Shown one piece after another: positions 16,058 to 24,242 of a stretch of DNA of 64,000 nt. The notes beneath the pieces are model-generated. The model was not told the DNA's origin. It saw nothing but the letters and a program-made list of their open reading frames with translations, and did no database searches. Position numbers and translations under genes: made by a program. Origin of the DNA: Amphiplicatus sp046296195 (GTDB lineage Bacteria; Pseudomonadota; Alphaproteobacteria; Caulobacterales; Parvularculaceae); contig JBKBLR010000002.1 of the NCBI GenBank assembly GCA_046296195.1, positions 1 through 64,000 on the forward strand, written 5' to 3'. Position 1 is the stretch's first letter. Every line of letters begins with the position of its first letter.

Positions 16058-16684
16058 ATGCGCTTTCTGGTTGCGTTGACATTGGCGGTTTTCGCAGGGG
16101 GAGCGGCGCCGGCATCGGCGGCTGTCACCCAGTTTCCGGTGACAGTGTTCCAGCAGGCGGCGGGAGCGGGCGGCGCGAACCTTCTCGGCGACACGCCGGC
16201 GACGGCGCTCTTCAACCGCGGCGCGACTCCGCTCGGTCTCACCTTCGCCAATCCCATCCAGACCTCAGCGATCACGGGCGAGCGGATCACCATCAACGTC
16301 ACGGCGAGGTCCGGCGGCACGACCTATGTCTTCGTCCGCCTTGGACGGTTCTCGGGCGGCGTGTTCACCAACGCCAACGCCTCGGGACCGGCCTTCCTGC
16401 CGGGCTTTCCGACAATCAACCTCTATGCGCAGGTGACGGGGACAGGGCCGTTGACGCTGCTGCTCGATCCTTTTGCGGCGTCCTGCGCGGCCCTCGGCGG
16501 ATGCAACGCGCTCATCATCGGCAATTCAAGCTTTTCCGCGGCTGGAAGCTCCTTCCGCCTCTCAACGCTCACCGCGGCGACGCCGGAACCGGGCGCCTGG
16601 GCGCTGATGATGCTCGGCTTCGGCGCATTGGCTTGGCGGATGAAGGCCGCGCGTCCGGCCCGCGCCGCCTTCAGCGCCGCCTGA
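16058..16684 (+). CDS. Secreted PEPxxWA-CTERM protein
   Basis: 208 residues with a signal peptide (RFLVALTLAVFAGGAAPASA) and a C-terminal sorting signal: PEPGAWALMMLGFGALAW followed by basic residues. This is the PEPxxWA variant of the PEP-CTERM tag, recognised by an exosortase and linked to export with exopolysaccharide. The middle is a low-complexity Gly/Ala/Thr-rich beta region with no enzymatic family. The ATG at 16058 has GGGGA 7 nt upstream. No exosortase is in the window. Its end overlaps the convergent Mur-ligase gene by 14 bp. Confidence 0.85.
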   Translation: MRFLVALTLAVFAGGAAPASAAVTQFPVTVFQQAAGAGGANLLGDTPATALFNRGATPLGLTFANPIQTSAITGERITINVTARSGGTTYVFVRLGRFSGGVFTNANASGPAFLPGFPTINLYAQVTGTGPLTLLLDPFAASCAALGGCNALIIGNSSFSAAGSSFRLSTLTAATPEPGAWALMMLGFGALAWRMKAARPARAAFSAA

Positions 16685-18068
16685 GAGCCTCGACGAGATC
16701 TTCCGCAAACGTCGTCAGCGTGTCGTCGCGCGCGCCCATCACGACGATGCGGTCGCCCGCGCGCGCGCGCTCGAGAAGCCGCCGGCCGCAATCCTCCCGC
16801 GTCGCAAGAGCCTCCGCTCTGCGTCCGGCCGCGACTACGCCGGCGATGATGTCGCCGCTCGACACGCTGCGGTCGGTCGTGCCGCCGTAATAGACGGGCT
16901 CCGGCATCAGCAGCACGTCCTCGGGCCCGAGCTCGCCGGCGAAGCAGGCGATAAGTTCCGCCTTCATTTTCTTCAACGGGCCGAAACCGTGCGGCTGGAA
17001 CATGACGAGCAGGCGGCCGGGAAAATCGTGCAGCGTTTTCAAGGTCGCCGCAATCTTGTCGGGGTTGTGGCCGAAATCGTCGATGACGGCGACGCCGGCG
17101 GCTTCCCCGACGAGTTCGAAGCGGCGGCGAATGCCCAGGAAGCCGCCGAGGGCTTTCGCCGCTTCTTCAAAGCGCACGCCGCTCGCGACGGCTGCGACGA
17201 CGGCGGCGAGGGCATTGGAGACGTTATGGCGGCCGGGAACCTTCAGAAGGATGTCGGCGCGCGCGCCGGAGAGGCTGTCGACCGCCGTGAAACTGACGCC
17301 GTAGCGCGCTGGTATGATCGCTTCCGCGGTGAAGTCGCCTCGCCCCGAAAGGCTGTAGCCGATGGTGAGCGGCGCGCGGTCTTGAAGGGAGGCGGCTTCC
17401 TTATTGTCGAGATTGACGATCGCGATCTCGGCGCGGGCGAGGAAATCGCCGAAGAGGGCCCGCAATTCGTCCATCGACTTGTGATCGAGCGAGACATTGT
17501 TGAGGACGGCGATCTTCGGGTTGAACAGGGCGATCGATCCGTCGCTTTCGTCGATCTCGCTGACGAAGGCGGGTCCGCCGCCGACCAGCGCGCTGGTGAA
17601 GAGGGCGCCGTCGCGGATGAAATTCTTCATCACCGCGCCGTTCATCACGGTCGGGTCGCGACCCGTCGCCGACAGGATCCAGGCGATCATGGCGACCGTC
17701 GTCGATTTGCCCGAGGTGCCGGCGACGCCGATCGGCGTCGGGGCGGCGTTGAAAAGCTCGGCGAGGAGGGCCGCGCGGCTCATGCGGTGCGCGCCAAGTC
17801 GGATCGCCGCCTGCACGTCCGGCACAGCCTCCTCAACCGCCGCTGACGTCACCAGGATTTGCGCGGGCGAGACGACGCCCGAGCCGTCCTGCGGGAACAG
17901 CGTCACGCCCTCGGCGCGAAGAAAGTCGAATTTGGGCGCGGTCCGTCCCTGGTCAAGCGCGCGGTCGGAGCCGGCGACCTCATGCCCGGCGGCCCTCAGG
18001 ATGAGCGCGAGCGGCAGCATGCCGGACCCGCCGACGCCGCACAGGAAATATTGACGCTTTTCACCCAT
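16671..18068 (-). CDS. mpl: Mur ligase family protein, Mpl-like (UDP-MurNAc:tripeptide ligase)
   Basis: 465 residues. The N-terminal MurC/Mpl-type nucleotide-binding start is CGVGGSGMLPLALILRAAGH; the ATP loop is GVAGTSGKSTT; VSEIDESDGS and VLNNVSLDHK follow; then the central GRHNVSNALAA and C-terminal IDDFGHNPDKI. It resembles MurC but the chromosome organisation suggests Mpl: it is divergent, 62 bp away, from an LD-carboxypeptidase, the enzyme before Mpl in murein recycling, and not in a dcw cluster. Mpl ligates recovered tripeptide to UDP-MurNAc. MurC-like activity cannot be excluded by eye. Confidence 0.85.
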   Translation of the reverse strand: MGEKRQYFLCGVGGSGMLPLALILRAAGHEVAGSDRALDQGRTAPKFDFLRAEGVTLFPQDGSGVVSPAQILVTSAAVEEAVPDVQAAIRLGAHRMSRAALLAELFNAAPTPIGVAGTSGKSTTVAMIAWILSATGRDPTVMNGAVMKNFIRDGALFTSALVGGGPAFVSEIDESDGSIALFNPKIAVLNNVSLDHKSMDELRALFGDFLARAEIAIVNLDNKEAASLQDRAPLTIGYSLSGRGDFTAEAIIPARYGVSFTAVDSLSGARADILLKVPGRHNVSNALAAVVAAVASGVRFEEAAKALGGFLGIRRRFELVGEAAGVAVIDDFGHNPDKIAATLKTLHDFPGRLLVMFQPHGFGPLKKMKAELIACFAGELGPEDVLLMPEPVYYGGTTDRSVSSGDIIAGVVAAGRRAEALATREDCGRRLLERARAGDRIVVMGARDDTLTTFAEDLVEALRRR

Positions 18069-18130
18069 GGTCGAAGGCCTTTAAACGATCATTCCGAACA
18101 ACCCCTTATTTGGAGGCGGCGTCAACACGG

Positions 18131-18970
18131 ATGGCGGGCAGGGCGAGGATCGTCGTCGTTGCGCCGGCGAACCGTCTCACTCCGGACGCCGCGGGACGCG
18201 TGGCCGCGCTCGCCCGCGATCTCTTTGGCGATCGCCTGAGGCTCGACTTTCACCCGCAATGCTTTCTTTCGAGCGGTCATTTCGCCGGCGATGACGCCGT
18301 CCGCTCGGCGGCCTTTCTGGAGGCGGCGAACGACGCCGCCTGCGACGCCGTCTGGTTCGCACGCGGCGGTTATGGCTCGGGCCGTCTCGACGACGCGCTC
18401 TTTGCAAAGCTCGGCGCGCCGGCGCGCGCCAAGACCTATCTCGGCTATAGCGACCTTGGATTCCTGCTCGCCCGGCTGCATCGCGAGGGCGTCGGCCGCT
18501 GCGTGCACGGGCCGATGCCGGCCGACATCAATCGCGCGGGCGGGGAGGCGGCGGTCGTCCGCGCGCTTCGCCACCTCGTTGATCGAGACGGCGAGGGCGT
18601 CGAACCCGGAAGCCGCGCGCCGCGCTTCGCTTTCAACCTGACGGTTCTCTCCAATCTGCTCGGAACGCCGGCCGAGCCCGACTTCGCCGGCGCCGAACTT
18701 CTCATCGAGGATGTCGACGAGCAGCATTACCGCATCGACCGCTCGCTTCTTCATGTGACGGCGAGCCCGAACGTCAGAAAATGCGCCGGGCTGAGGATGG
18801 GACGCTTCAGCCGGATTCCCGAAAACGATCCGCCGTTTGAAAGAACGGTTGAAGAGATCGTTCGCTACTGGTGCGCTCGCGCGGAGATCCCGTTTCTTGG
18901 AAACGCCGACATCGGCCATGACGCCGACAACAAAATCGTCCCGTTTCCAGCGCGCGGCGCGGCGGCGTGA
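18131..18970 (+). CDS. ldcA: LD-carboxypeptidase, family S66
   Basis: Removes the terminal D-Ala from recycled tetrapeptides in the cytoplasm. 279 residues with the catalytic triad context of LdcA: nucleophile Ser in ARGGYGSGRL, Glu in LLIEDVDEQHY, His in NADIGHDADNK. No signal peptide, fitting a recycling role. ATG 18131 is used here, though GGAGG is 14 nt upstream; a TTG at 18110 in frame is the alternative. The divergent Mpl-like gene supplies the next recycling step. Confidence 0.88.
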   Translation: MAGRARIVVVAPANRLTPDAAGRVAALARDLFGDRLRLDFHPQCFLSSGHFAGDDAVRSAAFLEAANDAACDAVWFARGGYGSGRLDDALFAKLGAPARAKTYLGYSDLGFLLARLHREGVGRCVHGPMPADINRAGGEAAVVRALRHLVDRDGEGVEPGSRAPRFAFNLTVLSNLLGTPAEPDFAGAELLIEDVDEQHYRIDRSLLHVTASPNVRKCAGLRMGRFSRIPENDPPFERTVEEIVRYWCARAEIPFLGNADIGHDADNKIVPFPARGAAA

Positions 18971-19156
18971 CGACGCAGGCGGGCGCGCTGCTTCGTCCGC
19001 ACGCGAAACAATCTCGCCGATGGGAATTCTCCCCGGCGATCAGCGCGCAAGGGCGACATCTTGAGGCGCGGCGTTAACCGCGGCGCTATTGACCCCTGCT
19101 AAAGGCGATGGTCAACCTCGACGCCCCTGATCGAAACCGCCGTTTGGAGCGCCTTC

Positions 19157-20938
19157 TTGATTTTCGGTCTTGAATTCCTCGCGCCCTGGATCGCAGCGAT
19201 CGGTCTGATCGTCCTGTTCGTCGCCTTCGCCATGGAGTGGCGTCCGCCTGAAGTGACGGCGCTGGTCGCGGTCGGCGTCTTCCTGCTGCTCGGCCTCCTG
19301 TCGAGCGAAGACCTCGTCAAATCCTTCGCGAATTCCGCGCCTGTGACCATCGGCGCCATGTTCATCATCTCCTCCGCGCTCGTCAGGACCGGCGTCCTGG
19401 AGGAGCTTGCCCGCTCGATCATCAAGCGCGTCGACAAGCGGCCCAATCTTGCGATTCTCGGCTATCTCGTCATCGTCGCGGTGCTTTCGGCGTTCATGAA
19501 CAACACGCCGCTCGTAATGCTGATGATTCCGGTCGCGATCGCGCTCGCCAATCAGGTCGGCGAGGCGCCGTCGCGTCACCTTATTCCGCTCTCTTATGTC
19601 GCGGTGCTCGGCGGCATGATGACGCTGATCGGCACCTCGACCAACATCCTCGTCGACGGCGTTGCGCGCGAGAAGGGCGTCGCGCCCTTCCATATCTTCG
19701 AACTTTTCCCGGTCGGCGCCGCCGTGACGGTCGTCGGCATCGCCTTCGTGTTCCTGTTCCGCAAGTTCCTCCCTGAGAGGATGGCGATGGCCTCGCTTCT
19801 GGGGCGCAACGAAACGCCGCGCTACATGGTTGAGCTCGCGATCGAGGCGGAGAGCCCCTATATCGGAAGGCGGGCGGTCGAGATCAAGGAATTCAACGAA
19901 GCGGACAGCCGGCTCCTCGACGTCATCCGCGGCGACGCCTCGCTCCGCCGCGAAATGGAGAACGTCGTTCTGGCGGAAGGCGACATCGTCGTCCTGCGCT
20001 CGCCGATGAAGGAAATTCTCGGCTTCAAGCAGAAGCCGGACCTGCAGACGCCGGACGGCGGCCTCCAGCCCCTCAGCGCGCGCTCGTCGATCCTCGTTGA
20101 GATCCTTCTTGCGCCGGGCGCTGCGTTCATCGGCAAAACGCTAAGACATCTTCGCCTGCGCCGCCGCTACGGCGTCTATCCGGTCGCGCTGCACCGCCGC
20201 AGCGCCAATCTCGACGACCGCTTCGAATACACGCCGCTCGAAGTCGGGGACACGCTTCTCATCGAAGGCGCGCCGGAAGACTTGAAGCGTCTTTGCGACG
20301 ACAATGATCTTGTCAACGTCGCCATGCCGCGCGAGCGCGCCATCAAGCGCACCCATGCGCCGATCGCCATCGCGACGATGCTGTCGGTCGTCGTCCTCGC
20401 CAGCTTCGAGCTGATGCCGATCGCCGGACTCGCCGCGATCGGCGCGGCCGTGGTTCTGGCGACGCGCTGCGTCGAGGCCGATGAAGCCTTCGGCTCCGTC
20501 GACTGGCGCATTCTCATTCTCATCATCGCCATGCTGGCGATCGGCAAGGCGATCGACAATTCAGGCCTTATCGAGAACATCGTTCACGCCTTGACGCCGA
20601 TGTTGAAGCAGACCTCGCCGATCGTCGCGCTGGCGCTCATTTTCCTCCTGTCGCTGTTCCTGACCGAAATCATTTCCAACAATGCGGTTGGGGTGATCCT
20701 GACGCCGCTCGCGATCAGCCTCGCGCAGTCGCTCGGCGTCGATCCGAGGCCCTTCGTCGTCGCCGTCATGTTCTCGGCGACCTGCGCCTTCATGACGCCG
20801 ATCGGCTACCAGACAAATACGCTCGTCTACAGCGTCGGCGGGTACAAGTTCGCCGACTATCTGCGGCTCGGGACCCCGCTTAATTTCATCGTCGCGATCA
20901 TCTGTATCGTCATGATCCCGATCTTCTGGCCGTTGTGA
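19157..20938 (+). CDS. SLC13/DASS family permease with central RCK_C (TrkA-C) domains
   Basis: 593 residues: an N-terminal membrane half (about residues 1-190) with the DASS motifs AFMNNTPLVMLMIPV and TLIGTSTNILVDG, two soluble TrkA-C-like domains (about 215-290 and 305-385), then a second membrane half with SNNAVGVILTPLA and TPIGYQTNTLVY. Such proteins are sodium-coupled carriers for sulfate, dicarboxylates or phosphate; the RCK_C type is often annotated as a sulfate permease. Substrate unassigned. The TTG start at 19157 has GGAG 9 nt upstream and there is no in-frame ATG in the 50 bases before it. Confidence 0.9.
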   Translation: MIFGLEFLAPWIAAIGLIVLFVAFAMEWRPPEVTALVAVGVFLLLGLLSSEDLVKSFANSAPVTIGAMFIISSALVRTGVLEELARSIIKRVDKRPNLAILGYLVIVAVLSAFMNNTPLVMLMIPVAIALANQVGEAPSRHLIPLSYVAVLGGMMTLIGTSTNILVDGVAREKGVAPFHIFELFPVGAAVTVVGIAFVFLFRKFLPERMAMASLLGRNETPRYMVELAIEAESPYIGRRAVEIKEFNEADSRLLDVIRGDASLRREMENVVLAEGDIVVLRSPMKEILGFKQKPDLQTPDGGLQPLSARSSILVEILLAPGAAFIGKTLRHLRLRRRYGVYPVALHRRSANLDDRFEYTPLEVGDTLLIEGAPEDLKRLCDDNDLVNVAMPRERAIKRTHAPIAIATMLSVVVLASFELMPIAGLAAIGAAVVLATRCVEADEAFGSVDWRILILIIAMLAIGKAIDNSGLIENIVHALTPMLKQTSPIVALALIFLLSLFLTEIISNNAVGVILTPLAISLAQSLGVDPRPFVVAVMFSATCAFMTPIGYQTNTLVYSVGGYKFADYLRLGTPLNFIVAIICIVMIPIFWPL

Positions 20939-21001
20939 TTGCGCCGGGGGGGCGGGGGTTGCTAGGAAGCCCCAGGGTCATGCCGTATCGAGGAGTTTTC
21001 C

Positions 21002-21958
21002 ATGAAGCCGATTTTGCTCGCCTCCGCCGCCTTGTTTGCGGCGTTCGGGCTCGCCGCCTGCAATCGCGGGGGCGAAGCTAAAAAAGAGGGCGAGGCCGCC
21101 GCGGCGACAGCGCCTGCCGCGGCGCCTGCCGAGGGCGGGGCTGCGCTTGCGGCGAGCGACAACGCCGCGCGATCCGAGAAGTTTCTCGCCGAAAACGCGG
21201 CCAAGCCGGGGGTCAAGACGACGGCGTCAGGGCTTCAGTATGAAGTGCTCGCCGAGGGCCCGGCAGACGGGGCCTCGCCGAAAGAGACCGACCTTGTCGA
21301 CGTTCATTATGTCGGGACGCTGGTCGACGGCGTCGAGTTCGACTCCTCGCGCGCCCGGGGCGCGGCGGCCCGCTTTCCATTGAACCAGGTGATCCCGGGC
21401 TGGACCGAGGGCGTGCAGCTCATGAGCGAGGGCGACCGCTACCGGTTCTACGTGCCGGCCGATCTCGCCTATGGGGAACAGGGAACGCCGGGCGGGCCGA
21501 TCGGCCCCAATGAGGCGCTGATCTTCGATGTGGAGCTCTTGAAGGTGACCAATCCGGAGCGCAACGCGCAGGCCGCCTCTGTGTTCCTGGCGGAAAATGG
21601 CAAGAAGGCCGGCGTCGCCTCGACGAAGTCCGGATTGCAATATCAGGTGCTCGCGGAAGGCCCCGCCGGCGGCAAGCAGCCCACCGACGCCAGCAAGGTC
21701 CAGGTCCATTATGAAGGCCGCCTCATCAACGGGACGGTCTTCGACAGCTCCTACCAGCGCGGCGAGCCGATCGAGTTTCCGTTGAACGCCGTCATTCCGG
21801 GCTGGACCGAAGGCGTGCAGCTGATGAGCGAGGGCGACAAGTTCCGCCTCTTCATTCCGCCCGCGCTTGCTTATGGTCCGGCCGGCACGCCGGGCGGCCC
21901 CATCGGCCCCAATGAGGCGCTGATCTTCGACGTCGAGCTTCTGAAGGTCGTTGACTAG
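21002..21958 (+). CDS. Lipoprotein with two tandem FKBP-type peptidyl-prolyl isomerase domains
   Basis: 318 residues. The signal ends in lipobox-like GLAAC (Cys20), so it is predicted to be a periplasm-facing lipoprotein. After an Ala/Glu-rich linker, two FKBP domains of about 120 residues repeat each other closely: each has V.VHY.G.L..G..FDSS, FPLN.VIPGWTEGVQLMSEGD and AYG...TPGGPIGPNEALIFDVELLKV. Both look catalytically complete. The internal duplication is unusual; most bacterial FKBP lipoproteins have one domain with a dimerisation segment. GAGGAG lies 6 nt before the ATG. Confidence 0.93.
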   Translation: MKPILLASAALFAAFGLAACNRGGEAKKEGEAAAATAPAAAPAEGGAALAASDNAARSEKFLAENAAKPGVKTTASGLQYEVLAEGPADGASPKETDLVDVHYVGTLVDGVEFDSSRARGAAARFPLNQVIPGWTEGVQLMSEGDRYRFYVPADLAYGEQGTPGGPIGPNEALIFDVELLKVTNPERNAQAASVFLAENGKKAGVASTKSGLQYQVLAEGPAGGKQPTDASKVQVHYEGRLINGTVFDSSYQRGEPIEFPLNAVIPGWTEGVQLMSEGDKFRLFIPPALAYGPAGTPGGPIGPNEALIFDVELLKVVD

Positions 21959-22016
21959 CGCCGCAGTCGCAACTGCCAGGGGAAATTCACCATAACAGGT
22001 TCACCTGATTGACGGC

Positions 22017-22046
22017 TTGACTTTCGACGTTTGTTCCGTCTATAAA
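22017..22046 (+). promoter_or_regulatory. Sigma-70-like promoter sequence in a convergent intergenic region
   Basis: TTGACT, 18 nt, TATAAA. Both boxes are close to consensus, yet no plus-strand gene follows; a start near 22053 would coincide with the hairpin below. Either a short untranslated RNA begins here or the match is fortuitous. Confidence 0.35.
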
Positions 22047-22052
22047 CAACAG

Positions 22053-22090
22053 ATCGCGCCGCGGCTCCGCCCGGCGCGATTGTCGTTTTG
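22053..22090 (+). terminator. Hairpin, probable terminator of the FKBP transcript
   Basis: Perfect 9-bp stem ATCGCGCCG / CGGCGCGAT (22053-22061 and 22072-22080) with a 10-nt loop, followed by TGTCGTTTT. It lies 95 nt after the FKBP stop. The T tract is interrupted, so termination strength is uncertain. Confidence 0.55.
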
Positions 22091-22215
22091 GCGGCGCTCT
22101 CAAGGCGCCCGCGTTTGACAAGTCCGGTTTTCGCGCGGGCTCCGGCGGCGATCGCCCGCTGGCCGCGCGAAGGTGAAGAACATCCCGCCTCAGGGGGTGA
22201 GGCGGCGCGCGGCGG

Positions 22216-22320
22216 AATTCTACGCAGAATTCGACGGCCGATTATGCGCATTTTCGGGCTGGGGCCCGCATGAAGCCTCGGATTTCCAGCGGGCGCGCCG
22301 CGAAATTCTATGCAGATTTC
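22216..22320. repeat. Pair of 17-bp imperfect palindromic direct repeats
   Basis: AATTCTACGCAGAATTC (22216-22232) and AATTCTATGCAGATTTC (22304-22320) match at 15 of 17 positions and lie 88 bp apart. Each is itself partly palindromic (arms GAATTCT/AGAATTC and GCGAAAT/ATTTCGC). The second contains the permease stop codon (22308-22310, minus strand). Possibly a duplicated binding site or a small repeat element. Confidence 0.55.
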
Positions 22321-23717
22321 GCCGCCGGCCGGCGGGCGAAGACGAAATAGGCGACGAGGCCGAGACCCATCCAGATGAAGAAACGCGTCTGCGTCGCCGC
22401 GGGCAGGCTCGCGAAGAGGTAAAGGCAGCCGGCGATCGCAAGCAGCGCGACCGCCGGGCCGAAGGGCGCCTTGAACGGCCGCAAGCGGTTCGGTTCGCGC
22501 ACGCGCAAGATGATGAGCGCGATCGCGGTCGCGATGAAAGCGCAGAGCGTGCCGGCGTTCGCAAGCTCCGCGATCGTCGCCAGCGGCAGCACGCCGGCGA
22601 TCACCGAACAGACGACGCCGGTCAGGATCGTCATCGCAACGGGCGAGCCGCTCTTCGGGTCGACGGCGCCGAAGCGGCGCGGGAAGAGGCCGTCGCGCGC
22701 CATCACGAAGAAGATGCGGCTCTGCCCATACATGAAGGCGAGGATGACGGTCGGCAAGGCGATCACGGCGGCGGCGGCGATCGCGGCGGCGGCCTCGCCA
22801 TGGCCGAGCGAGCGCAGGATGTGGGCGAGCGGCTCGCCGGACGTCGCGAAGTTCTGGAACGGCTCCGCGCCGACGGCGGCGGCGGCGACCGTCATGTAGA
22901 TCAGGGTGCAGACGAGCATCGAGCCGATGATGCCGATCGACAAATTGCGGCCAGGGTCCTTCGTTTCCTCGGCGGCGGTCGAAACGGCGTCAAAGCCGTA
23001 AAAGGCGAAGAAGATGATCGCCGCCGCCGACATCACGCCGCGGTCAGCGCCTGTTGCATCGACCGTCGCGGCGAAGCCGTAGGGCGAGAACGGCTCGAAA
23101 TTGGCGAGGTCGAAGGCCGGCAGGGCGAGAGCGACGAAGACAGCGAGCGCAGCGATCTTGATGACGACGAGGGCGGCGTTCACATTGGCGCTCTCGCGCA
23201 CGCCGACGAGCAGCATCCCCGTCACCGCGGCGATGATGACGATCGCCGGCAGGTTGACGAGGCCGCCGCCGGCGGGGCCGGCGGTGAGCATCTTCGGCAG
23301 CTCGACGCCGAGCCCGGTCAGGAACCCGGTCGCATAGCCCGACCAGCCGACCGCGACAGCCGAGCAGACGACCGAGTATTCAAGGATCAGCGCCCAGCCG
23401 ACCAGCCAGGCGACAAGCTCGCCCATCGACACATAGGAATAAGTGTAGGCGCTGCCCGAGGCCGGCACCATCGTCGCGAGCTCGGCATAGGCGAGCGCGG
23501 CGAAGACGCAGATCCCGCCGGCGACGGCGAAGGAGAGCATCACGGCGGGCCCGGCGCGTCCCGCGCCGACGCCGACAAGGGTGTAGATGCCGGTGCCAAC
23601 GATCGCGCCGACGCCGAGCAGGATGAGCTGCCAGGCGGAAAGGGTCGGCCGCAGGCGGCCCTGCGCCTTTTCATCGACCGCGAGGTCAATCGGCTTTCGG
23701 CGGAATATGTCGGACAA
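22308..23717 (-). CDS. Amino acid permease (APC superfamily)
   Basis: 469 residues with about 12 membrane helices. The APC helix-1 motif GVGAIVGTGIYTLVG, helix-3 region VPASGSAYTYSYVSMGEL and EETKDPGRN in the loop after helix 6 place it with cationic amino-acid-transporter-like (YfnA/CAT) permeases. The start is TTG 23717 (protein begins MSDIFRRKPID), chosen because GGAGG lies 6 nt upstream; the frame upstream to 24140 is antisense to the next gene. Stand-alone on the minus strand. Substrate not predictable. Confidence 0.9.
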   Translation of the reverse strand: MSDIFRRKPIDLAVDEKAQGRLRPTLSAWQLILLGVGAIVGTGIYTLVGVGAGRAGPAVMLSFAVAGGICVFAALAYAELATMVPASGSAYTYSYVSMGELVAWLVGWALILEYSVVCSAVAVGWSGYATGFLTGLGVELPKMLTAGPAGGGLVNLPAIVIIAAVTGMLLVGVRESANVNAALVVIKIAALAVFVALALPAFDLANFEPFSPYGFAATVDATGADRGVMSAAAIIFFAFYGFDAVSTAAEETKDPGRNLSIGIIGSMLVCTLIYMTVAAAAVGAEPFQNFATSGEPLAHILRSLGHGEAAAAIAAAAVIALPTVILAFMYGQSRIFFVMARDGLFPRRFGAVDPKSGSPVAMTILTGVVCSVIAGVLPLATIAELANAGTLCAFIATAIALIILRVREPNRLRPFKAPFGPAVALLAIAGCLYLFASLPAATQTRFFIWMGLGLVAYFVFARRPAAKSA

Positions 23718-23871
23718 GGGACCCCTCCCGGATGAAGGCCTGCAAAATGGGCGTGTTCCGCCGCCTGACGCAAGGCGCGGGGCCGCCCGCGCCCGGGCAC
23801 CCCGGCGTCGCGTTTCCCGCAGTCCCCGCCTGTGATAGGCCCGCGACCAATCCGGAAAGGATCGCGACGCC

Positions 23872-24171
23872 ATGAAACCGCTTGCTGAAGCCGCCATCGC
23901 CGATGGCCTCAAGGCCCTGCCGCTGTGGACGCTCGAACCCGGCGGGAAGGCGATCCGGCGGACGCTGACCTTCCCCGATTTCGCCGCCGCCTTCGGCTTC
24001 ATGGCGCGGATCGCCCTCGTCGCCGAGAAGGCCGACCACCATCCCGAATGGTCGAACGTGTGGAACCGGGTCGACATCCGGCTGACGACCCATGACGCGG
24101 GCGGTCTCACCTCCCGCGATTTTGCGCTCGCGGCCGCCATTGATGCGGCGGCGGGCGGGTCGCCCCAATAA
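23872..24171 (+). CDS. phhB: 4a-hydroxytetrahydrobiopterin dehydratase (pterin-4a-carbinolamine dehydratase)
   Basis: Recycles the pterin cofactor of aromatic amino acid hydroxylases. 99 residues with the complete active-site signature EKADHHPEWSNVWNRVDI and the C-terminal TTHDAGGLTSRDFALA. No phenylalanine hydroxylase gene is adjacent. A separate pterin cluster (FolM-like, FolB, PTPS-like) occurs at 52.2-53.7 kb in this window and could supply the pterin. Confidence 0.93.
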   Translation: MKPLAEAAIADGLKALPLWTLEPGGKAIRRTLTFPDFAAAFGFMARIALVAEKADHHPEWSNVWNRVDIRLTTHDAGGLTSRDFALAAAIDAAAGGSPQ

Positions 24172-24242
24172 AGCCAAAGCGCCGCCTTTGTGGCGCCCGG
24201 GGAACGCCGCTAGGGTGATTTGAAAGCTGAGGGATTACTTCA

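Larger units (their letters stand above)
21959..22307. other. Intergenic region between the FKBP and permease genes
   Basis: 349 bp without a convincing gene; a GTG frame from 22173 runs antisense through the permease and is a shadow. The region holds a promoter-like sequence, a strong hairpin and a pair of short direct repeats, listed separately. The flanking genes converge, so it should carry two terminators. Confidence 0.7.

Noticed and set aside
22173..23735. 520-residue plus-strand frame
   Set aside because: Antisense shadow of the amino acid permease; composition is low-complexity Arg/Asp/Gly typical of the complement of a GC-rich gene.
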